Assembly: GCA_002733715.2 (NCBI GenBank)
Contig: NVWQ02000011.1
Location: forward strand, 1-59,412
Length of the DNA stretch: 59,412 nt
Direction: 5' to 3'
Source of the DNA: Methylophaga sp.
Lineage (GTDB): Bacteria > Pseudomonadota > Gammaproteobacteria > Nitrosococcales > Methylophagaceae
Of this stretch, positions 36,779 through 46,710 are shown in pieces (position 1 is the first letter of the stretch; each line of letters begins with the position of its first letter). The notes under the pieces were generated by a model. The model was not told where the DNA came from and ran no database searches. It was given only the letters and a program-made list of their open reading frames with translations. The translations under genes and the position numbers were made by a program.

Positions 36779-39586
36779 ATGACGCGTAATGATCCTTTCT
36801 CAGAACAATGGCAGCATTTATTACTATTGGACAATGGCTTATCTGATACTGCAAAACACGTGCTGGCAGGTAGTGAGTATGTTAGTCAGTGGGGTGAGCG
36901 CAATACAGAACGTGCTGAGACTTTAATTGTATCAGGAGATATTTCGATTGTTTATGATGATGAGGCTTATTCGCAGCATTTAGAAAAGATGTTACTAGGT
37001 ATTGCTAGTGAAGTTGGGTTACATCAACAATTACGCTATTTCCGTCAACGTGAAATGGTGCGAATTATCTGGCGCGATCTCGCTGGCTGGGCTGATTTAG
37101 CTGAAACAGTGCGTGATCTATCTGCGATGGCTGATGCCTGTATTCAACAATCCTTAGAACTGCTACATCAATGGCAATGCAATGATCTTGGAACACCCTA
37201 TGATTTAGAAGGAAATGAACAACAACTCATTGTTTTGGGCATGGGAAAATTAGGTGCTGGCGAGCTTAATTTATCGTCTGATATTGATTTGATTTTCACC
37301 TATCCAGAAAACGGCAAAACACAAGGCGTTCGAAAATCGCTGTCAAATGAAGAGTTTTTTACCCGCTTAGGACGAAAGCTGATCCAGTCATTGGATAATG
37401 TCACTGTTGACGGTTTTGTTTTTCGTGTTGATATGCGACTACGACCGTTTGGTGACAGCGGTGCATTAGCGGCTAGTTTTGATGCGATGGAAGATTATTA
37501 TCAAACCCAAGGCCGTGAGTGGGAGCGTTATGCCATGATCAAGGCACGAGCCATCACTGGCACAGAAACGGGTAAGAAAGAAATAATGGATCTGTTACGT
37601 CCCTTCGTTTATCGCCGTTATCTTGATTATGGTGTTTTTGATTCTTTGCGCGAAATGAAAAGTATGATTGCAGGCCAATTACATCGCAAAGGCATGGAAG
37701 ATAATATCAAGCTGGGTAGCGGCGGTATTCGAGAAATAGAATTTATAGGTCAAGTGTTCCAACTTATTTATGGCGGTCGAGACAAACCATTACAGCAACG
37801 TCCAATTTTGACTGTTTTGGATTTATTAACAGAGCGTAATTTGTTGACAGATTATGCGGTTAAGGAGCTAAAATCAGCCTATAATTTTCTTCGTCGCACC
37901 GAACATCGCATTCAGGCATGGGCTGATCAGCAAACTCACTTGTTGCCTAAAGATGATGATGCACGAATTCGCTTAGCCAGTTTAATGGGATTTGTTGATT
38001 GGGAGACATTTTCGGATGTTTTAACAGAACATCGGCAGCAAGTACAAACCTATTTTGAACAAACATTAACTGCACCTCAGGCAGAGGATGCATCGAGTGA
38101 TACTTTGTCACTATTCGATGCGGAAGATGAAGATAAACTGCAGCATCTTCAAGCCTTAGGCTATGCAAAACCAGCAGCAAGTTTAGAACAATTAAACGAC
38201 TTACTTGAATCACATAATTGCCGTAATTTAGCTGAAACAGAGCGAGGGCGTTTAGAGAAACTTTTACCATTATTGGTGCAAGCGGCTGCCAACACATCTA
38301 ATCCAGATGTCTGCTTATCACGATTATTGACGCTATTAGACGCGATCATGCGTCGATCTGCCTACATGTCGCTGTTAGTTGAAAATTCAATGGCACTGTC
38401 GCAATTAGTTAAATTGTGTGCGGCCAGCCCATGGATCAGTAATCAGCTGACACGGCACCCTATTTTATTGGATGAGTTGCTTGATCCAAGAACTTTATAT
38501 GATGTACCTAATCGTGAGCAGCAACAAAATGCTTTAGAAAAATGTATTGCATCGGTAGAGAACACTGATTTAGAACAACAGATGTATTTGTTACGTGAAT
38601 TTAAACAGATAACATCTCTACATGTTGCAGCAGCAGATATCACCGATGTTTTGCCACTAATGCGTGTCGGCGATCAGCTAACAGAATTAGCTGAAATCCA
38701 GTTAGATAAAGTAATGCAATTAGCATGGCAACATTTAGTGGATCGACATGGTTATCCACCGTGTACAAAAACGGATGATCTAAGTCAATGTGGATTTACA
38801 GTATTAGCCTATGGCAAATTAGGCGGCTTAGAGCTAGGTTATGGCTCTGATTTAGATTTAGTATTCATATTCGATGATGCAACAAATAAAGGCGAAACCG
38901 ATGGTGAAAAGCCGATCGATGCATTGATGTTTTATACGCGATTAGCACAACGCATGATTCACTTTATGAATACGGTAACAGCAGGAGGAATACTTTATGA
39001 GGTTGATATGCGACTTCGACCCAATGGTACATCAGGTTTGCTTGTTACAGCGGTATCAGGGTTTGCTGAATACCAAAATACAGATGCGTGGACATGGGAA
39101 CATCAGGCCTTAGTACGTGCTAGATGTGTGGCTGGAGATGTCAATTTAACGCAGCAAATTGTTGATATCCGCCGGCAAGTTTTGGTTAAACAACGCGATC
39201 AAAATAAACTTACAACAGAAGTCAGTGAGATGCGTGCTAAAATGCGTGAGAATTTAGACAAAAGCACGGATGAACTGTTTGATCTTAAACAAGGTAAAGG
39301 TGGCATCACTGATATTGAGTTTATGGTGCAGTTCGCTGTTTTAGCATGGTCTGGAACAGAAGCTAAGTTGCTAGAATACACGGATAATATCAGGGTTTTA
39401 AAGGGGCTTAGTGCCGTGGGTAAGTTAAGTGATGATGACAGTACAATGCTGGCAGATGCGTATCGTTTTTATCGAAGCTTGGCGAATCGCAGTGTATTAC
39501 AGGAAATGCCAGCAGTGGTGCCGATTAACGAGGTGGGCGATTACCCTACGCAAGTTCAATCTGTTTGGCAAAGCTGGTTAAGTTAG
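36779..39586 (+). CDS. glnE: Bifunctional glutamine synthetase adenylyltransferase/adenylyl-removing enzyme
   Basis: GlnE adenylylates and deadenylylates glutamine synthetase in response to PII and glutamine. The 935-residue product has two nucleotidyltransferase domains. The N-terminal one (deadenylylation) has VLGMGKLGAGELNLSSDIDL near residue 160, and the C-terminal one (adenylylation) has LAYGKLGGLELGYGSDLDLV near 680. A central PII-responsive helical region lies between them. The ATG at 36779 (MTRNDPFSEQW) is preferred to a TTG 51 bases upstream; GGGA lies just before it, and the length fits E. coli (946). It is followed 36 bases later by ilvE, a pairing common in gammaproteobacteria. 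Confidence 0.96.
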   Translation: MTRNDPFSEQWQHLLLLDNGLSDTAKHVLAGSEYVSQWGERNTERAETLIVSGDISIVYDDEAYSQHLEKMLLGIASEVGLHQQLRYFRQREMVRIIWRDLAGWADLAETVRDLSAMADACIQQSLELLHQWQCNDLGTPYDLEGNEQQLIVLGMGKLGAGELNLSSDIDLIFTYPENGKTQGVRKSLSNEEFFTRLGRKLIQSLDNVTVDGFVFRVDMRLRPFGDSGALAASFDAMEDYYQTQGREWERYAMIKARAITGTETGKKEIMDLLRPFVYRRYLDYGVFDSLREMKSMIAGQLHRKGMEDNIKLGSGGIREIEFIGQVFQLIYGGRDKPLQQRPILTVLDLLTERNLLTDYAVKELKSAYNFLRRTEHRIQAWADQQTHLLPKDDDARIRLASLMGFVDWETFSDVLTEHRQQVQTYFEQTLTAPQAEDASSDTLSLFDAEDEDKLQHLQALGYAKPAASLEQLNDLLESHNCRNLAETERGRLEKLLPLLVQAAANTSNPDVCLSRLLTLLDAIMRRSAYMSLLVENSMALSQLVKLCAASPWISNQLTRHPILLDELLDPRTLYDVPNREQQQNALEKCIASVENTDLEQQMYLLREFKQITSLHVAAADITDVLPLMRVGDQLTELAEIQLDKVMQLAWQHLVDRHGYPPCTKTDDLSQCGFTVLAYGKLGGLELGYGSDLDLVFIFDDATNKGETDGEKPIDALMFYTRLAQRMIHFMNTVTAGGILYEVDMRLRPNGTSGLLVTAVSGFAEYQNTDAWTWEHQALVRARCVAGDVNLTQQIVDIRRQVLVKQRDQNKLTTEVSEMRAKMRENLDKSTDELFDLKQGKGGITDIEFMVQFAVLAWSGTEAKLLEYTDNIRVLKGLSAVGKLSDDDSTMLADAYRFYRSLANRSVLQEMPAVVPINEVGDYPTQVQSVWQSWLS

Positions 39587-39622
39587 AAATTTTATAAAAG
39601 AATATTTAGAGAAGCAGAAATT

Positions 39623-40555
39623 ATGGTTACACCAACAACAATGGCAGATAGAGATGGCGTTATTTGGCTAGATGGCGAAATGGTGCCGTGGCGTGAGGCA
39701 AAAGTACACGTTTTAACGCACACCTTGCATTATGGAATGGGTGTGTTTGAAGGTGTGCGGGCTTATAATACTAGCCAAGGCCCTGCTATTTTCCGTTTAC
39801 AAGAGCATACCGATCGTTTATTCCGCAGTGCCAAAATATTAGGCATGGGCATGCCGTTTGATAAAGAAACATTAAACGAAGCTCAAAAAGCAGTGGTTCG
39901 TGAAAATAATCTTGAATCAGCTTATCTACGTCCAATGTGTTTTTACGGCAGTGAAGGCATGGGTATTCGTGCCGATAATCTAAAAACACATGTGATGGTT
40001 GCCGCTTGGGAATGGGGTTCATACCTAGGCGCAGAGAATATGGAAAAAGGCATACGTATTAAAACGTCTTCTTTCACACGTCACCATGTCAATATAGCCA
40101 TGTGCAAGGCTAAAGCAAACGGCAACTATATGAACTCGATGTTAGCGCTGCAAGAAGCTATTCAGTGCGGCTATGATGAAGCCTTATTATTAGATGCCAC
40201 CGGCTTTGTTGCTGAAGGTAGTGGTGAAAACTTCTTTATGATCCGTGATGGCGTATTGTATACACCGACACTAACGTCAGCTTTAGAAGGCATTACGCGT
40301 GCAACAATTATGACGCTGGCAGAAGATATTGGTTTGAAAATTATCGAAAAACAAATTACCCGTGATGAAGTATATATTGCTGATGAATCCTTCTTCACTG
40401 GCACAGCAGCAGAAGTAACACCTATTCGCGAATTAGATAATCGCACTATTGGTAATGGTGGCCGAGGCCCGATCACTGAACAATTACAAGCCATGTATTT
40501 TGATCAAGTTTATGGTCGCAGTGATGTTTATAAAAACTGGAATTCGCACATCTAA
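39623..40555 (+). CDS. ilvE: Branched-chain amino acid aminotransferase
   Basis: IlvE is the PLP-dependent last step of leucine, isoleucine and valine synthesis. The 310-residue fold-type IV protein has GVIWLDGEMVPWREAKVHVL, HYGMGVFEGVRAY, MCKAKANGNYMNSMLALQEA with the cofactor Lys region, and GSGENFFMIRDGVL. The length matches E. coli IlvE (309). It lies between glnE and yebC, all on the plus strand with short gaps. Confidence 0.96.
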   Translation: MVTPTTMADRDGVIWLDGEMVPWREAKVHVLTHTLHYGMGVFEGVRAYNTSQGPAIFRLQEHTDRLFRSAKILGMGMPFDKETLNEAQKAVVRENNLESAYLRPMCFYGSEGMGIRADNLKTHVMVAAWEWGSYLGAENMEKGIRIKTSSFTRHHVNIAMCKAKANGNYMNSMLALQEAIQCGYDEALLLDATGFVAEGSGENFFMIRDGVLYTPTLTSALEGITRATIMTLAEDIGLKIIEKQITRDEVYIADESFFTGTAAEVTPIRELDNRTIGNGGRGPITEQLQAMYFDQVYGRSDVYKNWNSHI

Positions 40556-40593
40556 TTCGCAACGATATAAAAGTTTAAAGCAGAGGTAGAACA

Positions 40594-41349
40594 ATGGCTG
40601 GTCATAGTAAGTGGGCAAATATTCAACATCGCAAAGGCGCACAAGATGCCAAGCGCGGTAAACTGTTCACTAAGTTTATTCGTGAAATCAGTGTGGCCGC
40701 CAAAGAAGGTGGCAGTGACCCGGTTAATAATCCCCGTCTTCGTGCTGCCATAGATAAAGCATTAAGCGGCAATATGACGCGTGATGTAATCGAGCGTGCG
40801 ACTAAACGCGGTGCCGGTGAACTTGAAGGTGTCAGCTATGTTGAAATTGTCTATGAAGGTTATGGCCCAAGTGGCATCGCTATTTTACTAGATTGCCTAA
40901 CAGATAATAAAAACCGCACAGTGGCAGAAGTACGCAATGTGTTCACTAAACGTGGCGGCAATATGGGCACAGATGGTTCGGTTGCTTACCTATTTAATAA
41001 GCGTGGCATTATTAGCTATGCTGCCGGCACAGATGAAGATGCCATAATGGAAGCGGCATTGGAATCAGGTGCTGAAGATATTATCACCAATGAAGATGGC
41101 ACCATTGATGTATTCACCTTGCAGCAAGATTATGCCGCAGTGAAAGATGCCTTAGACGCTTCAGGATTAGAAGCCGTTTCAGCAGAAATCACTATGCACC
41201 CAGAAATAACAATTGCACTCGATGTGAAAGACGCTGAAAAAGCGATGGCCATGATCAATGCCTTTGAAGATTTAGATGATGTGCAGGCGGTTTATTCAAA
41301 TGCAGATTTCTCTGATGAAGTGATGGCAGTTTTGGCAGAACAAGCTTAA
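40594..41349 (+). CDS. yebC: YebC/TACO1-family protein
   Basis: The 251-residue product begins [20 protein letters not shown], the family hallmark, and has [19 protein letters not shown] and [20 protein letters not shown]. YebC proteins were long called transcription regulators; newer work links the family to translation through proline stretches and to mitochondrial TACO1. It sits in the classical yebC-ruvC-ruvA order. RBS AGAGG precedes the ATG. Confidence 0.95.
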   Translation: MAGHSKWANIQHRKGAQDAKRGKLFTKFIREISVAAKEGGSDPVNNPRLRAAIDKALSGNMTRDVIERATKRGAGELEGVSYVEIVYEGYGPSGIAILLDCLTDNKNRTVAEVRNVFTKRGGNMGTDGSVAYLFNKRGIISYAAGTDEDAIMEAALESGAEDIITNEDGTIDVFTLQQDYAAVKDALDASGLEAVSAEITMHPEITIALDVKDAEKAMAMINAFEDLDDVQAVYSNADFSDEVMAVLAEQA

Positions 41350-41390
41350 TAGTTCTTAGCCGTGCTCATTAAAGATACAGCTTCACTCTC

Positions 41391-41472
41391 TTCGTCATCC
41401 CCGAGATCTTTTATCGGAGATCTTTTCGATACCGTCACAGACTCCCGCTTAAAACCTGCGGGGGTGACGATA
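41391..41472. repeat. REP-like inverted repeat between yebC and ruvC (family 3)
   Basis: The outer ends CGTCATCCCCG (about 41392) and CGGGGGTGACG (about 41459-41469) are inverted repeats with one mismatch, and an inner GAGATCTTTTATCGGAGATC hairpin lies between. This is the common CGTCATcCCCG...CGGGGrTGACG type of proteobacterial palindromic intergenic element. Confidence 0.65.
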
Positions 41473-41499
41473 AATAGTCTAAGCGGTACAGGTATTTAA

Positions 41500-42042
41500 A
41501 TGCCACGAATCTTAGGCATCGATCCCGGTTCACGTAAAACAGGCTTTGGCATTATTGAGTTTGAAGGTCAAAAAATCAAACACGTGATTAATGGCCGATT
41601 GCTGGTGGGTGATGGCGATTTCCCCGGTAGACTGAAACAAATATTTGAAGGCTTAACAGATATTATTGAACGTTATCAGCCTGATATGATGGCAATAGAG
41701 AAAGTGTTTTTACATAAAAATGCTGATTCTGCCTTAAAATTGGGTCAGGCAAGGGGCGCAGCAATTTGTGCCGGAGTAAGTCAAAATTTAACGGTGCATG
41801 AATACAGTGCCACTCAAATCAAAAAAGCAGTGGTAGGCAACGGCCATGCAAAAAAAGAACAGGTTCAATACATGATGTCGGTGATTTTATCATTATCTGA
41901 AATGCCAGAAGAAGATGCTGCCGATGCTTTGGCGTGTGCCATGACACATGTCAATCATGCTGCGATTGATGGTGGCGTTAGAAAAAGTAAATTACCTGAA
42001 GGTATGAGAACGTCAAATCGAAAAGGACGTTACGGACGATGA
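41500..42042 (+). CDS. ruvC: Holliday junction endonuclease RuvC
   Basis: RuvC resolves Holliday junctions made in recombination and repair. The 180-residue RNase H-like nuclease has ILGIDPGSRKTGFGIIE with catalytic Asp8, MAIEKVFLHKNADSALKLGQ with catalytic Glu, HEYSATQIKKAVVGNGHAKK, and EEDAADALACAMTH with the final acidic pair. It is flanked on both sides by REP-like palindromes and followed by ruvA, so the usual tight ruvCA spacing is interrupted. Confidence 0.96.
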   Translation: MPRILGIDPGSRKTGFGIIEFEGQKIKHVINGRLLVGDGDFPGRLKQIFEGLTDIIERYQPDMMAIEKVFLHKNADSALKLGQARGAAICAGVSQNLTVHEYSATQIKKAVVGNGHAKKEQVQYMMSVILSLSEMPEEDAADALACAMTHVNHAAIDGGVRKSKLPEGMRTSNRKGRYGR

Positions 42043-42054
42043 CTTATTCAGATC

Positions 42055-42135
42055 CGTCATTCTCGCGAACGCGGGAATCCAACGATAGTGGATATTTAAA
42101 CTGCCTATGGATCCCCGCCTACGCGAGGATGACAG
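42055..42135. repeat. REP-like inverted repeat between ruvC and ruvA (family 3)
   Basis: CGTCATTCTCGCGAACGCGG at about 42056 pairs imperfectly with the downstream GGATCCCCGCCTACGCGAGG ending ATGACA. The arms are about 26 bases with several mismatches around a 30-base centre. An open frame starting at 42107 inside this repeat runs into ruvA but is not the real start. Confidence 0.8.
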
Positions 42136-42154
42136 AACAAATAAAGGCAATTCA

Positions 42155-42748
42155 ATGATAGGTCGACTACGAGGCATAATCCTAGAAAAACAAGCACCCG
42201 ATTTAGTAATAGACGTGCAAGGTGTGGGCTATGAAGTGGCAGCACCCATGTCGACCTTTATCAATTTGCCCGCTATCAATGAAGAAGTATCGCTGTTCAC
42301 CCATTTAATTGTGCGTGAAGATGCACAACTCTTATATGGTTTTGCAACAATACGCGAGCGTTTACTATTTCGTAGCTTATTAAAAGTAAATGGTGTGGGT
42401 GCCAAGTTAGCACTTACGATTTTATCAGGTAGTGATGTTGATGATTTTGCTCGCAGTGTGCAAGAAGGCGATGCAGCAAGCTTGACCCGATTGCCGGGTG
42501 TAGGCAAAAAAACAGCTGAACGGCTCATCATTGAAATGCGCGATCGTCTAAAAGATATTAGTGGTGCTATGGGCTTAAAACCTGTGACCTCGGCAAAAGC
42601 TAAATTAGCCGGAGCCAAGGATGAAGCCAATGATGCGCTTGTATCATTAGGTTATAAACCAGCAGAAGCTGAAAAAATGATCCGTATTTTAGATACCGAT
42701 GGCTTGAATACTGAGCAAATTATCAAATTAGCATTGCAGAGGAATTAA
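42155..42748 (+). CDS. ruvA: Holliday junction branch-migration protein RuvA
   Basis: RuvA binds the junction and loads the RuvB motor. The 197-residue protein starts [20 protein letters not shown], the family N-terminus. It has two helix-hairpin-helix motifs ([15 protein letters not shown] and [16 protein letters not shown]) and the C-terminal RuvB-binding domain ([20 protein letters not shown]). The ATG at 42155 is chosen over 42107 because the extra 16 residues come from the REP-like repeat. ruvB does not follow; pckG does. Confidence 0.95.
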   Translation: MIGRLRGIILEKQAPDLVIDVQGVGYEVAAPMSTFINLPAINEEVSLFTHLIVREDAQLLYGFATIRERLLFRSLLKVNGVGAKLALTILSGSDVDDFARSVQEGDAASLTRLPGVGKKTAERLIIEMRDRLKDISGAMGLKPVTSAKAKLAGAKDEANDALVSLGYKPAEAEKMIRILDTDGLNTEQIIKLALQRN

Positions 42749-42786
42749 AAGACTGTGGAATATGCGAATTCAATAAAGGGAAGAGA

Positions 42787-44589
42787 ATGAGCTCTTCGAC
42801 ACGTAACAAAAAATTGTTGAGTTGGGTTGATGATATGGCAACATTATGTCAGCCTGAAAGCGTTATTTGGTGCGATGGTACCGACGCTGAATGGAATGCA
42901 ATGTGGGATCTCATGCTCAGTAGCGGCACGGCAACCAAATTAAATGAAGCAAAACGTCCCAATAGTTACTTAGTTCGCTCTGTTCCCGCCGATGTTGCAC
43001 GGGTTGAAGAGCGTACATTTATCTGTAGCGAAAAAGAAGAAGATGCCGGCCCAACTAATAACTGGGCAGATCCTAAAGAAATGCAGCAGACATTGAATGG
43101 CCTATTCTCGGGCTGTATGAAAGGGCGAACCTTATATGTTATTCCCTTCAGTATGGGCCCTGTTGGTTCTGATATCGCTCAAATAGGCATCGAATTGACG
43201 GATTCTCCCTATGTTGTCACCAATATGCATATTATGGCGCGTGTAGGCCAGGCTGTCTTAGATGTGTTGGGTGACGAAGGTGACTTTGTGCCTTGTTTAC
43301 ATTCAGTTGGTGCGCCATTAACGGCGGGTCAAAAAGATGTTCCGTGGCCTTGCAACCCAGACAACCGATATATCGTACATTATCCTGAAACCCGTGAAAT
43401 TTGGTCTTTTGGCTCGGGTTATGGCGGCAATGCATTACTAGGTAAAAAATGTTTTGCTCTGCGCATTGCATCAAGCATGGCGCGTGATGAAGGTTGGCTG
43501 GCGGAACATATGCTAATTCTTAAACTCACCAACCCTGAGGGTGAAGCTCAATATATTGCAGGTGCGTTTCCAAGTGCCTGCGGCAAAACTAATTTAGCCA
43601 TGCTAACGTCAACTATTCCCGGCTGGAAAGTTGAAACAATAGGCGATGATATATGCTGGATGAAGTTTGGCGAAGATGGCCGGCTCTATGCTATTAATCC
43701 AGAAGCAGGATTCTTTGGTGTCGCACCAGGAACCAGTATGGAATCGAATGCCAATGCCATGTTAACGATGCAAGAAAATACTATTTTTACCAATGTCGCA
43801 TTGACGGATGATGGTGATGTCTGGTGGGAAGGCATGACCGATGAAGCGCCTGATAATCTAACAGACTGGAAAGGCAATGACTGGGTCGCAGGAACACAAG
43901 CGGCTCATCCAAACTCACGATTCACCGCACATGCTGCCCAATGTCCCGTTATCGCCGATGAATGGAATGATCCTAAAGGTGTGCCGATTAGTGCTATTTT
44001 GATGGGAGGCCGCCGTGCTTCAATTGTGCCACTGGTCACCGAAGCGAGAGATTGGAAACACGGCACATTTTTCGGCACCATCATCGCGTCAGAAATGACC
44101 GCAGCCGCATTTGGCGAGATAGGCAAGTTACGCCGTGACCCAATGGCAATGTTACCTTTCTGTGGATATAATATGGCCGATTATTGGGGCCATTGGCTTA
44201 AAATGGGCGAACAAGAAAATGTCAAAATGCCTAAGATTTATTACGTCAACTGGTTCCGCAAGAATGAACAAGACAAATTTATGTGGCCGGGCTTTGGCGA
44301 AAATAGCCGAGTGCTAAAATGGATCTTCGAACGCTGTAATGGCACAGCCGAAGCAGTTGAAACCGCAATTGGCAATATGCCAACATCGGATGGCATCGAC
44401 TTTAGCGGCTTAAATCTATCGGAAGAAGACAGTGTGAACCTAATGCGTGTTGATACCGAGGGCTGGTTAGCCGAGCTAGAAGGCATAGAAGACTATTACG
44501 CAACATTTGGCGAGCATTTGCCAGCAGAACTAACAACACAAGTGAATGGGCTACGCAGTCGTTTGCAAGCATCGAAACAAAAATTCTAA
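42787..44589 (+). CDS. pckG: Phosphoenolpyruvate carboxykinase (GTP)
   Basis: PckG interconverts oxaloacetate and PEP with GTP/GDP. The 600-residue product carries the kinase loop [13 protein letters not shown], the hyper-reactive Cys of the GTP-type family in that loop, [20 protein letters not shown] with metal-binding residues, and [10 protein letters not shown]. In a methylotroph it links C4 and C3 pools around the TCA cycle and gluconeogenesis. GAAGAG precedes the ATG. dapD follows by 26 bases; the link is probably positional only. Confidence 0.96.
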   Translation: MSSSTRNKKLLSWVDDMATLCQPESVIWCDGTDAEWNAMWDLMLSSGTATKLNEAKRPNSYLVRSVPADVARVEERTFICSEKEEDAGPTNNWADPKEMQQTLNGLFSGCMKGRTLYVIPFSMGPVGSDIAQIGIELTDSPYVVTNMHIMARVGQAVLDVLGDEGDFVPCLHSVGAPLTAGQKDVPWPCNPDNRYIVHYPETREIWSFGSGYGGNALLGKKCFALRIASSMARDEGWLAEHMLILKLTNPEGEAQYIAGAFPSACGKTNLAMLTSTIPGWKVETIGDDICWMKFGEDGRLYAINPEAGFFGVAPGTSMESNANAMLTMQENTIFTNVALTDDGDVWWEGMTDEAPDNLTDWKGNDWVAGTQAAHPNSRFTAHAAQCPVIADEWNDPKGVPISAILMGGRRASIVPLVTEARDWKHGTFFGTIIASEMTAAAFGEIGKLRRDPMAMLPFCGYNMADYWGHWLKMGEQENVKMPKIYYVNWFRKNEQDKFMWPGFGENSRVLKWIFERCNGTAEAVETAIGNMPTSDGIDFSGLNLSEEDSVNLMRVDTEGWLAELEGIEDYYATFGEHLPAELTTQVNGLRSRLQASKQKF

Positions 44590-44615
44590 CTATTTGAAAT
44601 AAACTGAGACAAAAC

Positions 44616-45515
44616 ATGACAATTAAACGAATCGGACACCGTTATAGTGACAGCAAATCAGGCGCAACCATTGATGTATGGTTTCCCCGTTCAAACAAAG
44701 AAATTGCACGTAGCTGTTTGGCGCAAAAAGTAGGCCTGATCAAAAGTGATTTTGTAGAAGTTGAAATTCAATCAATCGATGATGCCCCCAAATCAGCTGA
44801 AGAAGCCTATTTGAGACTTCACTTATTGTCAGAATGTGCAGTTAAACCCAATGAAATTAACCTCGATGGTGTGTTCGGTTTATTAGCCAATGTAGCATGG
44901 ACATCAGCAGGCCCGGTTCTACCCGGTGAAGTAGAAAACCTGCGTGAACTAATTGCGGCAGAAGATCATCAGCTTAACGTCACCTCTATCGATAAATTCC
45001 CACGGATGACGGATTATGTGATTCCAGAAGGCGTACGTATCGGTAATGCCGATCGTGTCAGACTAGGCGCGCATTTAGCGTCAGGTACAACCGTAATGCA
45101 TGAAGGTTTCTGTAACTTCAATGCCGGCACATTGGGTCATTCAATGGTCGAAGGCCGCATCAGTGCGGGAGTGGTGATCGGCGATGGTTCTGATATTGGT
45201 GGTGGCGCATCAATCATGGGTACATTATCAGGTGGCGGCACAACCGTTATCTCAATGGGTAAAAAGAACCTATTGGGTGCTAATGCAGGTTTAGGCATCT
45301 CATTAGGCGATAACTGCATTATCGAATCAGGCTTATACATAACAGCCGGTACAAAAGTGAAAATGCCCGATGGTGAGATTGTATCGGCCAGAAAATTGTC
45401 TGGTCAATCAGGCTTATTATTTAGAAGACATAGTCAAACAGGTGCGGTTGAAGCGATTGTGACGGATGGAACTTTATGGGGTGGATTGAATACGGCATTG
45501 CATAGTAATGATTGA
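44616..45515 (+). CDS. dapD: Tetrahydrodipicolinate N-succinyltransferase (gammaproteobacterial DapD variant)
   Basis: DapD transfers succinyl from succinyl-CoA in the lysine/diaminopimelate pathway. The 299-residue product is a left-handed beta-helix acyltransferase with hexapeptide repeats (VRLGAHLASGTTVMHEGFCN, GRISAGVVIGDGSDIGGGAS, GANAGLGISLGDNCIIESGL). The N-terminal domain (HRYSDSKSGATIDVWFPRSN) marks the variant group found in many marine gammaproteobacteria, longer than E. coli DapD (274). It ends the plus-strand housekeeping block. Confidence 0.94.
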   Translation: MTIKRIGHRYSDSKSGATIDVWFPRSNKEIARSCLAQKVGLIKSDFVEVEIQSIDDAPKSAEEAYLRLHLLSECAVKPNEINLDGVFGLLANVAWTSAGPVLPGEVENLRELIAAEDHQLNVTSIDKFPRMTDYVIPEGVRIGNADRVRLGAHLASGTTVMHEGFCNFNAGTLGHSMVEGRISAGVVIGDGSDIGGGASIMGTLSGGGTTVISMGKKNLLGANAGLGISLGDNCIIESGLYITAGTKVKMPDGEIVSARKLSGQSGLLFRRHSQTGAVEAIVTDGTLWGGLNTALHSND

Positions 45516-45569
45516 TTAAAGTAGCTTCCTCAAACTGAAATTTCTTTTAGGAAAGAGCTTTATCACGGT

Positions 45570-45632
45570 ATGATAGGGATTATTGAAATTGAAGGTGTTG
45601 AAATGTTTAGTTATCTAAATGGGACGGGCTAA
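45570..45632 (+). CDS. Possible leader peptide ORF coupled to the AAA ATPase
   Basis: An ATG at 45570 opens a 20-codon frame (MIGIIEIEGVEM...NGTG) whose TAA (45630-45632) shares its last A with the ATG of the ATPase, a TAATG stop-start. An AGGAAAGAG tract lies 14-20 bases upstream, rather far. A second ATG inside gives an even shorter version. It may be a translational-coupling leader or chance. Confidence 0.3.
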   Translation: MIGIIEIEGVEMFSYLNGTG

Positions 45633-46708
45633 TGTCAAGAGTTAGCTCTCTATCCATATCTGGATATAAATCTATTAAGGAATTACGAAGCTTTGAGCTT
45701 CGCGACTTGAATGTGCTTATTGGTGCAAATGGAGCCGGAAAAAGTAATTTTATAAATTTGTTTCGCATGCTGAATGAAATGTATGAACAGAATCTTGCCA
45801 CTTATGTTCAGGTGCAAGGTGGGCCTGATGCGATTTTACATTTTGGGCGTTCTAGCACCGATAAATTTCATGCTGAATTTTACTTCGGTAAGAATGGTTA
45901 TAAATTTGATTTAATACCTACTAATGATAACCGACTAATTTTTGAGCGAGAGGTCAGCTGGTTTGCTGGCGTGCTCTACCCTTCACAAGTGGGTGCGGTT
46001 TTAGGTTCAGCTCATGAAGAATCAAAATTAAAAGATGCTGAAGACCAGTACTCTCCTTATGTTAGGAATTCGGTAAGTAATTGGCGAGTTTACCATTTCC
46101 ATGATACCAGCGAGACAGCAAAGGTTAAGCAAAAACATAATCGAGATGACAATTTAAGACTGAAAAGTGATGCTGCAAATTTGGCTGCATATTTACAATT
46201 ATTGAAGGAAGAGCACGGTAAGTCATACGAGAGAATTATTGAAACGATTCGATTGGTTCTTCCTTTCTTTGGTGATTTTATTCACCGAGAACAATCATCT
46301 ATTGAATTAGAGTGGTATCAAAAAGGTAAGCCGGATACTCCCTTTAAAGCTCACATGCTATCAGATGGCTCATTACGTTTTATATGCTTGGCAACGTTAT
46401 TATTGCAACCCGTCAAGTTATTACCAGATACAGTGTTGATTGATGAGCCTGAGCTTGGACTGCACCCATACGCGATCACAATCCTCGCAGACCTTTTTAA
46501 GCAGATTTCTGAAGATAAGCAGTTAATTATTTCTACTCAATCTGTTGAGTTAATAAATGAATTGATGCCAGAAGATATCATCGTTGTTGATCAAGAGAAT
46601 GAGGCATCCACTTTTAAAAGATTGTCATCAGACGAGCTAAGCGATTGGTTAGAAGATTATTCTATTGGAGATTTGTGGAAACAAAATGTATTGGGAGGTA
46701 GGCCTTAA
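45632..46708 (+). CDS. AAA ATPase (ABC/SMC-like, AAA_21 type) of a probable defence pair
   Basis: The 358-residue protein is a RecF/OLD-like ATPase. The Walker A is LIGANGAGKSNF (31-38), an ABC-type signature LSDGSLRFICLA lies near 245, Walker B is DTVLIDEPELGLHP (Asp271, Glu272), and the switch is LIISTQSVELI. The middle (about 90-240) is a helical insert. Such stand-alone ATPases paired with a TOPRIM- or DUF4276-type gene occur in abortive-infection and related anti-phage systems (AbiL, PARIS-like layouts). The next gene is DUF4276, 2 bases downstream, so the two form an operon. The pair is inserted between dapD and htpX, both conserved housekeeping genes. The function is inferred. Confidence 0.85.
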   Translation: MSRVSSLSISGYKSIKELRSFELRDLNVLIGANGAGKSNFINLFRMLNEMYEQNLATYVQVQGGPDAILHFGRSSTDKFHAEFYFGKNGYKFDLIPTNDNRLIFEREVSWFAGVLYPSQVGAVLGSAHEESKLKDAEDQYSPYVRNSVSNWRVYHFHDTSETAKVKQKHNRDDNLRLKSDAANLAAYLQLLKEEHGKSYERIIETIRLVLPFFGDFIHREQSSIELEWYQKGKPDTPFKAHMLSDGSLRFICLATLLLQPVKLLPDTVLIDEPELGLHPYAITILADLFKQISEDKQLIISTQSVELINELMPEDIIVVDQENEASTFKRLSSDELSDWLEDYSIGDLWKQNVLGGRP

Positions 46709-46710
46709 GC

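Noticed and set aside
42107-42154. Longer N-terminus for RuvA
   Set aside because: The 16 extra residues are encoded by the REP-like repeat; RuvA starts MIGRLRG in homologues.
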